From an uncultured Gammaproteobacteria bacterium (GTDB taxonomy: Bacteria; Pseudomonadota; Gammaproteobacteria; Eutrophobiales; Eutrophobiaceae), in NCBI GenBank assembly GCA_951812995.1, contig CATOTD010000006.1:281340-345339 (forward strand): 64,000 nucleotides of DNA, read 5' to 3'. A model generated the notes under the pieces. The model saw only the letters and a program-made list of their open reading frames with translations. It had not been told where the DNA came from and did no database searches. Of the stretch, positions 1-10,589 are shown piece by piece; positions within the stretch are counted from its first letter, which is position 1; every line of letters begins with the position of its first letter. The position numbers and the translations under genes are program-made.

Positions 1-135
1 TTTTTTATGACGTTTAGCACCTTTTGCTAAAAGACTCACGCGACCAGACTCTCTGGACATAATTTCCAGGATAAGACTACTTTCTCGATAATCTCTGCTG
101 TGTAATATATAACAAGGTGTTTGTTGAATCCGCAT
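1..135 (-). CDS. recO: DNA repair protein RecO, N-terminal part (runs off the window)
   Basis: The first 45 codons of a gene reading leftwards out of the window, starting at the ATG at 135. The peptide begins [20 protein letters not shown] and goes on through a segment ending [11 protein letters not shown], which matches the OB-fold N-terminus of RecO. In the family RecO anneals SSB-coated DNA and loads RecA with RecR. It lies 17 bases downstream of era on the same strand, the usual era-recO order. The rest of the gene is outside the window, so integrity cannot be judged. Confidence 0.85.
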   Translation of the reverse strand, partial: MRIQQTPCYILHSRDYRESSLILEIMSRESGRVSLLAKGAKRHKK

Positions 136-152
136 GAAAGTAATTTGCGTTG

Positions 153-1046
153 TTATTCAAAGTAGCCAAACTTTTTCAGTGCCTGCTCAGAGTTAGCCCA
201 TTTTGCCTCGACCTTGACCCATGTTTTTAAGTTTACTTTTTTATCTAAAAAAACTTCGAGTGCTTGTCTTGCCGCTGTCCCGGCTGCTTTTAATACCCGT
301 CCTTCTTTGCCGATAATAATGCGTTTCTGCCCTTTCTTTTCAACCCATATACAAGCATGAATATGCACAATATTGCGTTTTACTGTAAATGCTTCAATTG
401 TTACTGAAATACGATAAGGCAATTCATCATTTAAGCGTAAAATTAATTGCTCTCGAATAAATTCTGCTACAAAAAAACGTTCGTTGCGAGTCGCCACCTG
501 ACTTTTCGGGAACAGTGGCGGTGCTATGGGCAGGTTTATCGTAATTAATCTTTCCAGATTGGACAGCCCCGTGCCTTTAATTGCAGAGACAGGAATAATT
601 TCATGAAACTTAAATCGATTCGAAACGGTTTTTATATACGATAATAATTCGTTTTTATGTAAAACCTTGTCAATTTTATTGATAACTAAAAACAAATTTT
701 TGGGTGATTTTTTTTTTAATAAGGCGATTACATTCTCATCAAGTTCATTCCATTTTAATGCGGCAACGACAAATAGAATAATATCGATATGCTCTATTGA
801 GTTTGACACTTCCTTATTCATGTGCCTGTTCAAGGCAAGTTTAGACTGTTTTTGTAATCCAGGTGTATCAATGAAAATAATTTGCGCGATGGCTGTGGTT
901 TTTATACCTTGCAGATTCCAGCGTGTCGTCTGCGGCTTTCTTGTGACAATACTGATTTTCTGTTCAAGCAGATGGTTTAGTAATGTTGATTTGCCGACGT
1001 TAGGACGACCAATAATACTGACGTATCCAGTTTTGAATGTATTCAT
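153..1046 (-). CDS. era: GTPase Era
   Basis: Ribosome-assembly GTPase that binds the 3' end of 16S rRNA. The 297-residue protein has the usual length. Visible motifs: P-loop GRPNVGKS near residue 14, DTPG near 60, NKID near 123, then a C-terminal KH domain with the IIIGKEG signature near 243. It sits between rnc (25 bases upstream) and recO (downstream), the standard proteobacterial cluster in which RNase III and Era are co-expressed. No lesions seen. Confidence 0.97.
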   Translation of the reverse strand: MNTFKTGYVSIIGRPNVGKSTLLNHLLEQKISIVTRKPQTTRWNLQGIKTTAIAQIIFIDTPGLQKQSKLALNRHMNKEVSNSIEHIDIILFVVAALKWNELDENVIALLKKKSPKNLFLVINKIDKVLHKNELLSYIKTVSNRFKFHEIIPVSAIKGTGLSNLERLITINLPIAPPLFPKSQVATRNERFFVAEFIREQLILRLNDELPYRISVTIEAFTVKRNIVHIHACIWVEKKGQKRIIIGKEGRVLKAAGTAARQALEVFLDKKVNLKTWVKVEAKWANSEQALKKFGYFE

Positions 1047-1071
1047 TTAATCATAATTTGAAAGAATGCGT

Positions 1072-1728
1072 CTATTCATTGGCTATCAATAACCTCAGAG
1101 CTTTTTCTGCGGCGGCTTGTTCTGCTTTGCGCTTGCTCTTGCCTGTAGCTATAACAGGCTCATCAAATAAATCAATCTTGCAAGAGACGGTAAATTCTGG
1201 CTCATGGGAGGCACCGGTTGCAGATATGATTTTATAGTCAGGACGGTTTTGTTTTTGTGATTGGAGATATTCTTGCAGTTGTGTTTTTGCATCTTTTTTG
1301 ATGTTAGTTGGGTCTATCCCATCAAGGTGGTGTTGGTAAATCTTGAGGATAACGTTGCGGCAAGATTCAATGTTTGAATCAAGATAGATCGCCCCTATCA
1401 GGGCTTCAAGCGTATCAGCTAAAATTGAATCTCGGCGCCAACCACCACTTTTTAACTCACCTGTACCGAGCTTAACTTGCTCTGATAGTTGAATTTCTCT
1501 ACTGATTTCGGCAAGTTTTTTCCCTTTAACCAGAGATGCTCGCAACCAGGTCAGCTCACCTTCAGACGCATCTGGAAATTTTTGATAGACAATATCAGCG
1601 ATGATAAAGCCTAATACGGCATCACCCAAATACTCCAGGCGTTCATTATTATTATGGCCGCTACTTTTATGCGTCAGGGCCTGTTCCAGCAAACTATTAT
1701 TGCTGAACTCATAATTGATAAATTTAAT
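1072..1728 (-). CDS. rnc: Ribonuclease III, apparently with an ATT start
   Basis: Double-strand-specific endoribonuclease that processes rRNA precursors and some mRNAs. The RNase III signature NERLEYLGDAVLGF is present, with a C-terminal dsRNA-binding domain ending KRKAEQAAAEKALRLL. The first ordinary start codon in frame is a TTG at 1692, but that would remove about 12 residues of helix 1. The in-frame upstream peptide (IKFINYEFSNNSLLEQALTHKS, shown from 1728) reads like the normal family N-terminus, and the frame is closed by a TGA further up. In that extra segment the only initiator-like codons are ATT (1728) or ATA (1731). The ATT overlaps the DUF4845 stop as TAATT, exactly where a TAATG overlap would be expected, with GGAAAGG about 10 bases upstream. 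Function is secure; the start codon is inference. Confidence 0.9.
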   Translation of the reverse strand: MKFINYEFSNNSLLEQALTHKSSGHNNNERLEYLGDAVLGFIIADIVYQKFPDASEGELTWLRASLVKGKKLAEISREIQLSEQVKLGTGELKSGGWRRDSILADTLEALIGAIYLDSNIESCRNVILKIYQHHLDGIDPTNIKKDAKTQLQEYLQSQKQNRPDYKIISATGASHEPEFTVSCKIDLFDEPVIATGKSKRKAEQAAAEKALRLLIANE

Positions 1729-2132
1729 TATTCTGGTGCCTTTCCAGTTAGTTCAAGCGTTTCATCCACGTCCAGCATGAGAAACATATTTTTAAACAAT
1801 TTATTCGATGCTTGATATTTGACGTTTATAAATTTTCGTTTGCCGTCTTTTGATTTTTTAACATGGACCAATTCTTTAACAGTCTGATCTGTGAAACGCT
1901 CAACATTATTCAGTTCTACATTTCTGAGAAATTTAGTTCTGATTTCTTTTGTTGTTTTCCTTTTTGCAGGCGGTGTATTTAAGACAGACTCCATTGCGCT
2001 CTGCACGATAAAATACTCGTTATATAATGGAAATGCCCTCACTCCGAATAGAAAAAAACAAGCCAGCATTGCAAATATCAGGAATATTCCAAGTGCTGTC
2101 ATGCCTTTTTGATGTTGCGCCAGATAATTCAT
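1728..2132 (-). CDS. DUF4845 domain-containing small membrane protein
   Basis: A 134-residue protein with one N-terminal membrane segment (about residues 10-30, MTALGIFLIFAMLACFFLFG) after a short basic lead, then a soluble domain. This matches the DUF4845 family found between lepB and rnc in many gammaproteobacteria and betaproteobacteria. No biochemical role is established for the family. Its stop codon overlaps the proposed rnc start by one base, suggesting translational coupling. It lies 24 bases downstream of lepB. Confidence 0.85.
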   Translation of the reverse strand: MNYLAQHQKGMTALGIFLIFAMLACFFLFGVRAFPLYNEYFIVQSAMESVLNTPPAKRKTTKEIRTKFLRNVELNNVERFTDQTVKELVHVKKSKDGKRKFINVKYQASNKLFKNMFLMLDVDETLELTGKAPE

Positions 2133-2156
2133 AATGCCTCCTTAATGTCTCTTAAA

Positions 2157-2975
2157 TTATTTGATTATTGTACCAATTCGATGAAAATCTATACTGCCAT
2201 TCTTACCATCCCAATTCATCCAGATCATAAAGGCCCGTCCAATTAGATTCTCATCCGGCACAAACCCCCAAAAACGACTGTCTGTGCTATTGTCCCTATT
2301 ATCACCTAAAACAAAATAATGACCGCTTGGAACGTTAATCTCAAGCTCCTCAGATAATCTATTGGGTGATACCAATATTTGGTGTTCAATAGCATCCAAT
2401 ATTTCAGTTCTTAATGAGGCCCCATCCATCATTTGACCTGCACCATAGGCATTATAACGCCCATTCAATATCTGCATAGCTGATATATCATTGATATATA
2501 GTGTTTTATTGCTGTATGCAATTTTATCTCCTGGCAAACCAACAACCCGTTTAATAAACGGTTTGCTTGGGTCATCAGGGTAGCGGAATACCACGATATC
2601 GCCTCTCTTGGGCGTTCCATTATCGATGATCTTGCTATGCAACACAGGTAAACGAAGGCCATAGTCATATTTATTGACCAGTATAAAATCGCCTATCAAC
2701 AGGGTCGGCATCATTGAACCAGAAGGGATCCTAAAAGGCTCAAAGATAAACGAGCGCAAAATCAAGACGATTAAAAAAATTGGGAAGAATGATTTTGCAT
2801 ACTCCACAATTAAGGGTAATTGCGGCTGTTCTGTAGCGGCTAATTTTTTTTCATTACCCGCGTCAATGCCTACTCTCTGCTCACGCCTCGGCGCAAAGAC
2901 GAGACTGTCCACTAACCAGATAATGCCACTACCTAATGTCAAAAATAGTAGTAATGCTGAGAAATCAAAATTCAT
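2157..2975 (-). CDS. lepB: Signal peptidase I
   Basis: Inner-membrane serine protease that removes signal peptides from exported proteins. The 272-residue protein has two N-terminal membrane segments (about residues 5-23 and 58-78) around a cytoplasmic loop. The catalytic serine is in PSGSMMPTL, the catalytic lysine in [13 protein letters not shown], and the late box [11 protein letters not shown] is present. Its ATG overlaps the lepA stop by four bases (ATGA), so the two are translationally coupled as in most gammaproteobacteria. Confidence 0.96.
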   Translation of the reverse strand: MNFDFSALLLFLTLGSGIIWLVDSLVFAPRREQRVGIDAGNEKKLAATEQPQLPLIVEYAKSFFPIFLIVLILRSFIFEPFRIPSGSMMPTLLIGDFILVNKYDYGLRLPVLHSKIIDNGTPKRGDIVVFRYPDDPSKPFIKRVVGLPGDKIAYSNKTLYINDISAMQILNGRYNAYGAGQMMDGASLRTEILDAIEHQILVSPNRLSEELEINVPSGHYFVLGDNRDNSTDSRFWGFVPDENLIGRAFMIWMNWDGKNGSIDFHRIGTIIK

Positions 2976-4768
2976 TTATCTTTCCCTACGTGCAAAATGG
3001 CTGTAAATGCTGACGGCGGTATTTCAACAGATCCGAATTGTTTCATGCGTTTTTTCCCAGCTTTTTGTTTTTCAAGTAATTTGCGCTTGCGCGATATGTC
3101 ACCACCATAACATTTAGCAGTTACATTTTTTCGCATGGCCTTGACCGTTTCTCGCGCCACTATTTTTGAACCGATGGCCGCTTGTATTGCAACCTCGTAC
3201 ATTTGACGTGGAATAAATTCTTTCATCTTCCGGGTGAGCTCGCGTCCTCTGTGTGCGGCCTGATCCTGATGCACGATGCAAGAAAGCGCATCAATCCGCT
3301 CATTGTTTATCAAAATATCCAGCTTTGCTAATCTCGCTGTTGCAAACCGGTTAAACCTGTAATCAAAAGACGCAAAGCCTTTGCTGACTGATTTTAGCCG
3401 ATCAAAAAAATCCAGTACGACTTCGCTCATGGGTATTTCAAAGGAAAGTGAAATTTGTTTACCCAGATATTGCAGTTTTTTCTGGACACCGCGTTTTTCA
3501 ATACATAGGGTCATGACATTGCCAAGATATGTTTGTGGTACGAGTATATCCGCCGTAATAACAGGTTCTCGAATCTCCCGTATTTTATTTGGCGGCGGCA
3601 GTTTGGACGGATTATCAATACTAATGATTTCATTATTTGCCATTAATACTTCATAAATTACGGCAGGTGCTGATACGATTAAGCCAAGACCATACTCTCT
3701 TTCCAGACGTTCCTGTACAATTTCCATGTGTAGCATACCAAGAAAACCACAGCGAAAACCAAAGCCCAAGGCCTGTGATGTTTCTGGTTCATAATGCAAT
3801 GCGGCATCATTGAGTCGCAGTTTTCCCAACGCTTCCTTGAAAGCGTCATAATCTGATGAATCTATTGGGAATAAACCTGAAAAAACTCTTGGTTGTATCA
3901 TTTGAAATCCAGGCAATGCTTCTGTAGCAGGTGCTTCGACTAGCGTTAAGGTATCACCCACTGGTGCGCCATCAATTGCCTTGATGCCTGCTACAACATA
4001 ACCCACCGCACCCGTATGCAACACCTTTTCAGGATTGCGTTTTGGGGTGAATGTGCCTACTTGATCGACAAGAAAGACCCGGCCTGTAGACATTATTTTA
4101 ATCTCCTTGCCAACGGCCAATTCGCCATCAACAATCCGCACCAAAGAGACGACACCAAGATAGTTGTCAAACCATGAATCAATAATCAATGCCTTGAGCG
4201 GCCCTTCAGCGTTCCCTTGTGGTGCTGGAATTTTATGCACCAATTCTTCTAAAAGTGCCTTGACTCCTACACCTGTCTTAGCACTGACACGCAATGCTGC
4301 CTTTGCATCAAGGCCAATAATTTCTTCGATTTCATTGATAACCCGTTCTGGCTCTGCTACGGGCAAATCAATTTTGTTTAATACTGGCAATACTGTCAGA
4401 TTGTTATCAATGGCGGTAAGGCAGTTGGCGACGCTTTGCGCCTCAACACCTTGCGCCGCATCAACAACAAGCAACGCACCTTCACATGCAGCCAACGAGC
4501 GTGACACCTCATAACTAAAATCAACATGTCCGGGCGTATCAATAATGTTGAGTTGATAGCGCTCGCCATTATCTCCCGTGTAGTAAAGCGTAACGCTTTG
4601 AGCCTTTATGGTAATGCCACGTTCACGTTCGATATCCATGGAATCCAATACCTGTGCTGACATTTCACGCTCTGTTAAAGCACCACACATTTGGATAAAA
4701 CGGTCAGCAAGCGTTGACTTGCCGTGGTCAATATGAGCGATTATAGAAAAATTGCGAATATGCTGCAT
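2972..4768 (-). CDS. lepA: Elongation factor 4 (LepA)
   Basis: Translational GTPase associated with ribosome back-translocation or assembly under stress. The 598-residue length is typical. G motifs: AHIDHGKST near residue 10, RGITIKA near 50, DTPGH near 77 and NKIDLP near 131. The C-terminus has the LepA-specific basic region ([20 protein letters not shown]). First gene after a 111-base gap from the glutaredoxin gene, so it may have its own promoter, and it overlaps lepB downstream. Confidence 0.97.
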   Translation of the reverse strand: MQHIRNFSIIAHIDHGKSTLADRFIQMCGALTEREMSAQVLDSMDIERERGITIKAQSVTLYYTGDNGERYQLNIIDTPGHVDFSYEVSRSLAACEGALLVVDAAQGVEAQSVANCLTAIDNNLTVLPVLNKIDLPVAEPERVINEIEEIIGLDAKAALRVSAKTGVGVKALLEELVHKIPAPQGNAEGPLKALIIDSWFDNYLGVVSLVRIVDGELAVGKEIKIMSTGRVFLVDQVGTFTPKRNPEKVLHTGAVGYVVAGIKAIDGAPVGDTLTLVEAPATEALPGFQMIQPRVFSGLFPIDSSDYDAFKEALGKLRLNDAALHYEPETSQALGFGFRCGFLGMLHMEIVQERLEREYGLGLIVSAPAVIYEVLMANNEIISIDNPSKLPPPNKIREIREPVITADILVPQTYLGNVMTLCIEKRGVQKKLQYLGKQISLSFEIPMSEVVLDFFDRLKSVSKGFASFDYRFNRFATARLAKLDILINNERIDALSCIVHQDQAAHRGRELTRKMKEFIPRQMYEVAIQAAIGSKIVARETVKAMRKNVTAKCYGGDISRKRKLLEKQKAGKKRMKQFGSVEIPPSAFTAILHVGKDK

Positions 4769-4879
4769 TAATAGCGTTATTTATGTATGGATGTTATAAA
4801 ACGGTGTGTTTACAAAAGGCGCGATTCTATATGATCTTGTGCAGATATATCAGATATAAATGAAATATAGAAAAATAAA

Positions 4880-5149
4880 TCAGGCGTGCAAGATTGCCTT
4901 GTGTCTTGCAAAGAAACTCAACAACGCTTGTTCGTTCAGATGATATTCACAAATTTCAGTGTCCGCCGCGACGAGCAAAGGAATACGAGCAGCAAAGCGT
5001 TCAGTTAATAGCGGACATGTATCAATATCAATCAATTCAATCTCGAAGTTATAACGATTTTGCCAGATTTTCAGCCCAGCAAGCATCTCATCACATAAGC
5101 CACAATCTTTTCGAGAATAGATTGTTAATGGCCCGTAAGTATTACTCAT
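4880..5149 (-). CDS. Glutaredoxin-family protein (thioredoxin fold)
   Basis: An 89-residue protein with an N-terminal CGLCDEM redox motif (CxxC, residues 16-19) and a cis-proline-like ARIPLL segment, the pattern of the small DUF836/glutaredoxin-like family. Presumably a cytoplasmic thiol oxidoreductase; the substrate is unknown. The start overlaps the end of the upstream protease gene by eight bases. The position between mucD and lepA is conserved in gammaproteobacteria. Confidence 0.8.
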   Translation of the reverse strand: MSNTYGPLTIYSRKDCGLCDEMLAGLKIWQNRYNFEIELIDIDTCPLLTERFAARIPLLVAADTEICEYHLNEQALLSFFARHKAILHA

Positions 5150-6581
5150 CCAGTTTGAGTGCGAGAAAAATGGGCCCCCCTCGACGCTGTATTAACACCG
5201 GTATCGATCGATCTTTCGGCAAATCTTTGAGCAGATCTAAAAAATGAGCGGTGTCTTTGATCTTGATATTATTCAATATCAAAATGATATCACCTTGGCG
5301 AATGCCCGCTTTCTGTGCCGGGCCAGGTGCTATTTTTTCGACTAGAACACCCTGATCTCCGGTATTGAGTTCTTGTTTTTGTTCAGCATTTAAATCTTTT
5401 ACCCTAATATTCAATGCGTTTTTATCCAAATCTGGCGCAGTATTTGCGCCTTTGGCAATGACTTCATCATCCGTTGGCAATTCAGAGATATTGACTCGTA
5501 TTGTTTCAGACTTGGATCGTCGGATGATACCAACAGGCACGGTACTACCGACCAATGTCGATCCGACTAATGGTGGGAGGTCCGAAGAGAAACTGACTGT
5601 TTCACCATTGAACTTGACAATGATATCCCCCACTTCTATGCCAGCTTTCTCAGCCGGGCTACCAGGCAAAACCTGTGCAATCAATGCGCCATGCGGATAA
5701 TCCATATCGAACGATTCAGCTAATTCACGCGTAACATCCTGTATTAAAACGCCTAACCAGCCACGACTGACACGACCATTAGCCTTTAATTGTTGATATA
5801 CATTTTTGACAACATTAACGGGTACCGCAAAGGACAATCCCATAAATCCACCCGTGCGGCTGTATATTTGAGAATTAACACCAACGACTTCTCCATCGAG
5901 ATTGAACAATGGCCCACCTGAGTTTCCCGGGTTTATGGCAACGTCGGTTTGAATAAAAGGGATGTAGTTTTCATTCGGTAAACTACGACCAACAGCACTG
6001 ATAATACCGGCTGTGACAGAGGCATCAAAGCCAAACGGTGAGCCGATGGCCAAGACCCATTCCCCGACCTGAATAGTGGATGAATCACCTAGTTTCAAGA
6101 TGGGCAAGTCTATGGCCTCTACTTTTAGAACGGCAATGTCACTCTTGCTATCACTGCCAATTAACTCAGCAACAAACGCACGCCTATCACTTAACCTGAC
6201 AATTATTTCTTCCGCATCTTTAACGACATGATGATTCGTAATGATATAGCCATCTTTGGAAATGATGAACCCAGAACCCAAAGATGATCGATCTGGCAAT
6301 GATCCAGGTCCTCCTGGCGCACCGTCGAAATATTTTTCAAAAAAATCGTGAAACGGACTGTCTTTTGGTATATCGGGAAAATTGTACCCTGGAGGAGCTA
6401 CGGCATGCGTGCTTTTTGCGCTCGTGCTGATATTGACCACCGCTGCAGAGTTGTTATTTACAAGTGCTGTGAAATTGGGCAATGATCGAGCTTGAACGAA
6501 GCCGTTGTACAATAGAAAGCACAAACTGAGAATAAAGATGACCGATTTTTGGCGCATTGATTTTTTTCCGTGGTAAGACAT
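5142..6581 (-). CDS. mucD: Periplasmic serine protease, DegP/MucD type
   Basis: HtrA-family protease/chaperone that degrades misfolded envelope proteins. An N-terminal signal peptide (hydrophobic run VIFILSLCFLLYNGF, cleavage likely after VQA) precedes the trypsin-like domain. The triad is visible: H in TNHHVV, D in SDIAVL, S in GNSGGPL. Two PDZ domains follow (near residues 275-360 and 400-475). The first ATG (6581) has AGGA upstream; a second ATG eight codons in gives a more typical signal peptide start. It follows rseB, so it belongs to the sigma-E operon. Confidence 0.95.
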   Translation of the reverse strand: MSYHGKKSMRQKSVIFILSLCFLLYNGFVQARSLPNFTALVNNNSAAVVNISTSAKSTHAVAPPGYNFPDIPKDSPFHDFFEKYFDGAPGGPGSLPDRSSLGSGFIISKDGYIITNHHVVKDAEEIIVRLSDRRAFVAELIGSDSKSDIAVLKVEAIDLPILKLGDSSTIQVGEWVLAIGSPFGFDASVTAGIISAVGRSLPNENYIPFIQTDVAINPGNSGGPLFNLDGEVVGVNSQIYSRTGGFMGLSFAVPVNVVKNVYQQLKANGRVSRGWLGVLIQDVTRELAESFDMDYPHGALIAQVLPGSPAEKAGIEVGDIIVKFNGETVSFSSDLPPLVGSTLVGSTVPVGIIRRSKSETIRVNISELPTDDEVIAKGANTAPDLDKNALNIRVKDLNAEQKQELNTGDQGVLVEKIAPGPAQKAGIRQGDIILILNNIKIKDTAHFLDLLKDLPKDRSIPVLIQRRGGPIFLALKLDE

Positions 6582-6633
6582 TATTTTATATTTTCCTGGT
6601 ATATTTTCTCAAGATTGGAATTAATAATTGACA

Positions 6634-7617
6634 TTATCGATGATAGGATTTTACGGAATCAGCCATTAATTTGACAGTCGCCTTGGGCACCTCACCGATA
6701 GCCGTTATTTGATATTCCTGCGTATATACTGCGTGCGTATTGACACCACCGAAACTGGCCGACTTTGCAAAGACATCGGCTCTCTCGGTTAATTTTTCAA
6801 CATAGATAGAAACCATTGCCAATCCGTCTGTGTATATCAGGTGTTCGACAGGCATTCGACTTGTTGTCATAGGTTCCTTTGATCGTTCACTCATCATAAA
6901 CCCGGCCGGCATCCAGGTTGCCTTCCATTGGATACCAGATTCCCCTGCGTCAAAATGGTCGTCTGTTTGATTATGATACCAAATAAAATCTTTACTCGCA
7001 GTTGTTGGCCTTAAAAGCGCATCGTCAATTTTATCAAGCACGTTTAGTTGCGCAAACATCATTTGTTCAAGCGTCACACCTAATTGGTTTTTCAGTTCTG
7101 ATTTAAGCAAGAGTTTGAATTTCTTATCAATCCAAAGCTGATAGCCATAGCGATATTTATCAATGGGTCTGATATTCACTATCCATGCGTCCAAACCGGC
7201 TATGCGATCTTCACCTACCAGTTCAAAAATATAAAACTCGGAGATTGCGCTAATGGGATTGGGTAAATGATTGGAGATTAATTTTCTTAAACGGCTCTTC
7301 TCAACAACAACCGCCTTTTTTTCAGGAAAAAAGCATCTTACCTGATCTTTGTCACGAATGACTTCGCGTGCATAGCCAGTGAGCGCAATCAAGCGCTCAG
7401 ACGAACCATACACATCTGCTTTATGGATGATCCGCATGGTATCCATTTGTTTCCCAAGCGTGTAGACGAAAACGCCATCATAATTCAAGTCGCGACTTGC
7501 CTTTGACATTTCATCAATCAATACCTGCGGATCAGGGTATGCCTCTGCTTCGGCATAGACAGCCGACACACTGCCGAAAAGAAAAACCAGTAAGATGAAC
7601 GATGATTGATAGTTCAA
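6634..7617 (-). CDS. rseB: Sigma-E regulatory protein RseB/MucB
   Basis: Periplasmic sensor that binds the anti-sigma factor RseA and protects it from proteolysis until lipoprotein or LPS signals release it. The 327-residue protein has a signal peptide (FILLVFLFGSVSAVYA, cleavage before EAEAY) and the two-domain MucB/RseB architecture, with conserved segments such as NYDGVFVYTLGKQMDTMRI. It begins seven bases after rseA, in the standard rpoE-rseA-rseB-mucD order. Confidence 0.93.
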   Translation of the reverse strand: MNYQSSFILLVFLFGSVSAVYAEAEAYPDPQVLIDEMSKASRDLNYDGVFVYTLGKQMDTMRIIHKADVYGSSERLIALTGYAREVIRDKDQVRCFFPEKKAVVVEKSRLRKLISNHLPNPISAISEFYIFELVGEDRIAGLDAWIVNIRPIDKYRYGYQLWIDKKFKLLLKSELKNQLGVTLEQMMFAQLNVLDKIDDALLRPTTASKDFIWYHNQTDDHFDAGESGIQWKATWMPAGFMMSERSKEPMTTSRMPVEHLIYTDGLAMVSIYVEKLTERADVFAKSASFGGVNTHAVYTQEYQITAIGEVPKATVKLMADSVKSYHR

Positions 7618-7623
7618 GTAAAA

Positions 7624-8214
7624 TTATTCCTGTGATTCAATGGCGACAAGCCTGACATAAGGCAAGATACCATTCATGCTGCCATTGCTACGATATTGAT
7701 TATGATTCATCAAATAATTATTAAGCCGCTGGTTTGCGACAGTCTCGGGCGCATCAGTGCTACTCGCGGATGCTGGCAATACTTGAGTCTCCAGGCGCTT
7801 GGATAATTGCGGCCGTGATGAATCGTTATCTGTCGCAGATGCGACAACAACAGGGGTTGCAGTCATCGGATCAATTTTATTACTGTGGTGCACACTAAAT
7901 ACAGCCACCATTGCGACAGAAGCCGCTAGCGCAAAACCAAGCATCGGTTTTAGAAATCGTTTTGTTTTATGTGCGGCCAGCACAGTGGGCTCAGTACGCA
8001 GAGATTGCATAACAACCCTTGAGACCTGACTTGAGGCCTGACAGGATATTGTATAGGGCGCTTGATTACGCAGACAATCGGCAATCAAGTGATAGCGCGA
8101 CCAAGTGTCTCGCATCATTTGATCATGGAGCAAGGCATCATATAGCTTGTCGTTATTCCCTTCAGCTTCACCATCCATCAATGCTGAAATTAGTTTATTA
8201 TTTGATTCACTCAT
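7624..8214 (-). CDS. rseA: Anti-sigma-E factor RseA/MucA
   Basis: Membrane anti-sigma factor that holds RpoE inactive. The 196-residue protein has an N-terminal cytoplasmic sigma-binding domain (LISALMDGEAEG, RYHLIADCLR), one membrane span near residues 88-108 (FLKPMLGFALAASVAMVAVF), and a periplasmic tail for RseB binding. It lies 19 bases after rpoE. Release would occur by regulated proteolysis, as in the family. Confidence 0.92.
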   Translation of the reverse strand: MSESNNKLISALMDGEAEGNNDKLYDALLHDQMMRDTWSRYHLIADCLRNQAPYTISCQASSQVSRVVMQSLRTEPTVLAAHKTKRFLKPMLGFALAASVAMVAVFSVHHSNKIDPMTATPVVVASATDNDSSRPQLSKRLETQVLPASASSTDAPETVANQRLNNYLMNHNQYRSNGSMNGILPYVRLVAIESQE

Positions 8215-8233
8215 AAATATTTAGCCTGATCCA

Positions 8234-8812
8234 TTAATTTTGTAACAGTGGACGCACCTCATTGTCAATTGCCTCGCGCGCCCGAAATATTCTGGAACGA
8301 ACAGTACCTATTGGACATTCCATGACGTTAGCAATTTCCTCATAACTTAATCCTTCAACTTCTCTTAACATGATCGCTGTTTTTAAGTCTGGAGGCAGAT
8401 TATCAATCGCCATCAAGACGGTGGCCTGTAATTCATCTTTAAACAATAAATTTTCAGGTGTCACCTGCTCGCTTAGAGCAACATTACCTTCGATTTGTTC
8501 AATCTCAGACACATCATAATCACTCGTTCTTGGTCTGCGCGATTGCACTTCAAGATGATTCTTCGCCGTGTTGACGGTAATGCGATAAAGCCAAGTATAA
8601 AACGCGCTATCGCCACGAAAATTGGGCAGTGCGCGATATGCTTTTATAAATGCTTCTTGTGTGATATCTAATGCGTCGCTATGGTTCCTGACATAACGCA
8701 ATGCCAGATTAATAATGCGCTGCTGATATTTCAGGACAAGCAAGTCATAGGCGGCCTTTTCACCCTTTTTAACGCGCTCAATCAACTGTTTATCAGTCAC
8801 GTTATTGATCAT
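8234..8812 (-). CDS. rpoE: RNA polymerase sigma factor RpoE (sigma-E, ECF family)
   Basis: Envelope-stress extracytoplasmic-function sigma factor. The 192-residue protein shows region 2 (DALDITQEAFIKAYRALP, then FYTWLYRITVNTAKNHL) and region 4 (LPPDLKTAIMLREVEGLSYE with the HTH EEIANVMECPIGTVRSR). It heads the rpoE-rseA-rseB-mucD operon and is divergent from nadB, as in many gammaproteobacteria. Confidence 0.96.
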   Translation of the reverse strand: MINNVTDKQLIERVKKGEKAAYDLLVLKYQQRIINLALRYVRNHSDALDITQEAFIKAYRALPNFRGDSAFYTWLYRITVNTAKNHLEVQSRRPRTSDYDVSEIEQIEGNVALSEQVTPENLLFKDELQATVLMAIDNLPPDLKTAIMLREVEGLSYEEIANVMECPIGTVRSRIFRAREAIDNEVRPLLQN

Positions 8813-8981
8813 CCAATATAGTCTCGTGTGTTATTATTTTGCACTGTTGCAGTGTCGCAGTAATTTTTTTATACAATAGATAAATACTCCTAATATTCAG
8901 TACAGATATAACGAGATAACATTTCAGTATTTTACAAGCAAAGGCTTGGATAAAAAATTGATAATACCAGCTTAAGTCAAA
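8813..8981. promoter_or_regulatory. Divergent promoter region rpoE / nadB
   Basis: 169 AT-rich bases between the divergent starts of rpoE and nadB, so both promoters must lie here. In other species rpoE is autoregulated, but I could not pick a convincing sigma-E box by eye. A small CACTG-ttg-CAGTG hairpin lies near 8842-8854. Confidence 0.45.
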
Positions 8982-10589
8982 ATGTATGATCAGCAACAAC
9001 ATGATGTGTTAATTATTGGCAGTGGTGCTGCGGGGCTTAGTCTGGCATTGAAACTTGCAGATGAGGCTGATGTTGCCGTTTTATCGAAAGAAGCATTGAT
9101 CGAGGGTGCCACGCTGTACGCGCAAGGGGGTGTCTCAGCGGTACTCGATAAACACGACTCTATCGCATCTCACATTGAAGACACACTCAGCGCAGGTGCC
9201 GGGCTATGCGATCCAGAGATAGTGCGTTTTGTCGTCGAACAGGCGCATAAAAGTATTGATTGGCTGATTGGTCTCGGCGTGGATTTTACGCGTGCAAGCA
9301 AACAGGCAGGCACGCATGCGCCATTTCATTTACACAAGGAAGGCGGCCACAGCCATCGCCGGATTATTCATGCTGCTGACGCGACCGGCAAGGCTATACA
9401 AACCACGCTTGAAGCATGTGTACGGCAGCACCCGAATATATGTTTATACGAACATCACATTGCCGTTGATCTGATTACAACAGAAAAATTTTCCATCTCT
9501 GGCAACCGCTGTCTCGGGGCCTATGTGATAGATATAGAAAAAAATAATGTTTCCGTATTCAGTGCTAAAACAGTCGTTTTGGCAAGCGGTGGTGCGGGCA
9601 AGACTTACCTGTATACAAGTAATCCCGATAGCTGTACCGGGGACGGGATTGCGATGGCTTGGCGGGCGGGGTGTCGTATTGCAAATATGGAATTTATTCA
9701 ATTTCATCCAACCTGTCTTTACCATCCCATGGCAAAGTCATTTTTGGTATCAGAAGCATTACGCGGTGAAGGTGCAAAACTAATCCTCAAAGACGGTGCG
9801 CGTTTTATGTCGCGCTACGATAAACGCGAAGAATTAGCCCCGCGCGATATCGTAGCACGGGCGATTGATTCTGAGATGAAGTGCCTGGGCCATGATTGTG
9901 TGTATCTTGACATATCACATAAATCGCAGGCCTTTATCGAAGCACACTTCCCAACCATCAATAGACGTTGCTTGGATTTGGGTATCGATATGTCTCGCAC
10001 ACCCATACCGGTCGTGCCAGCCGCACACTATACCTGTGGCGGTGTGATGATTGACAAAGAGGGACAGACAGATATCGCCGGTCTCTATGCGATTGGTGAG
10101 GTCAGTTGTTCTGGACTGCATGGTGCCAATCGCATGGCCAGCAATTCCCTGCTAGAGTGCGTTGTCTTTGCCCATACCGCCGCCAATGCCATACACCAAT
10201 CTTTAGCCGCGACCAAAATGCCGGGGCCGCTGCCTGAATGGGATGAGAGCCGCGTGACTGATTCCGATGAAGAAGTCGTTGTGAGCCATAACTGGGATGA
10301 AATTCGACGGTTTATGTGGGATTACGTCGGCATCGTTAGAACCACGAAACGACTGCAAAGAGCGCAACGCAGGATTAGTCTCTTGCAATCAGAAATCACG
10401 AATTACTATGGGCATTTCAAAATCAGCAAAGATCTGATAGAACTCAGAAACTTGGCCGTTGTGGCCGAACTCATTATTAATTCCGCACTGCAAAGAAAAG
10501 AAAGTCGCGGTCTGCACTACTCTACAGATTACTCCGTAGCCAATATTGATAGCCAAACCCAGGATACGATATTAAGTCGCAATCCATAA
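8982..10589 (+). CDS. nadB: L-aspartate oxidase
   Basis: FAD enzyme oxidising L-aspartate to iminoaspartate, the first step of de novo NAD synthesis with NadA. The 535-residue protein has the FAD dinucleotide fold ([18 protein letters not shown]), the YAQGGVSAV loop, [12 protein letters not shown], the active-site region [14 protein letters not shown] with [11 protein letters not shown], and a C-terminal helical domain. The ATG at 8982 has no strong ribosome binding site. No neighbouring nadA or nadC in the window. Confidence 0.96.
   Translation: MYDQQQHDVLIIGSGAAGLSLALKLADEADVAVLSKEALIEGATLYAQGGVSAVLDKHDSIASHIEDTLSAGAGLCDPEIVRFVVEQAHKSIDWLIGLGVDFTRASKQAGTHAPFHLHKEGGHSHRRIIHAADATGKAIQTTLEACVRQHPNICLYEHHIAVDLITTEKFSISGNRCLGAYVIDIEKNNVSVFSAKTVVLASGGAGKTYLYTSNPDSCTGDGIAMAWRAGCRIANMEFIQFHPTCLYHPMAKSFLVSEALRGEGAKLILKDGARFMSRYDKREELAPRDIVARAIDSEMKCLGHDCVYLDISHKSQAFIEAHFPTINRRCLDLGIDMSRTPIPVVPAAHYTCGGVMIDKEGQTDIAGLYAIGEVSCSGLHGANRMASNSLLECVVFAHTAANAIHQSLAATKMPGPLPEWDESRVTDSDEEVVVSHNWDEIRRFMWDYVGIVRTTKRLQRAQRRISLLQSEITNYYGHFKISKDLIELRNLAVVAELIINSALQRKESRGLHYSTDYSVANIDSQTQDTILSRNP

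Noticed and set aside
8842..8856. Small hairpin in the rpoE/nadB spacer as a terminator or RNA element
   Set aside because: Only a 5-bp stem; not distinguishable from chance.
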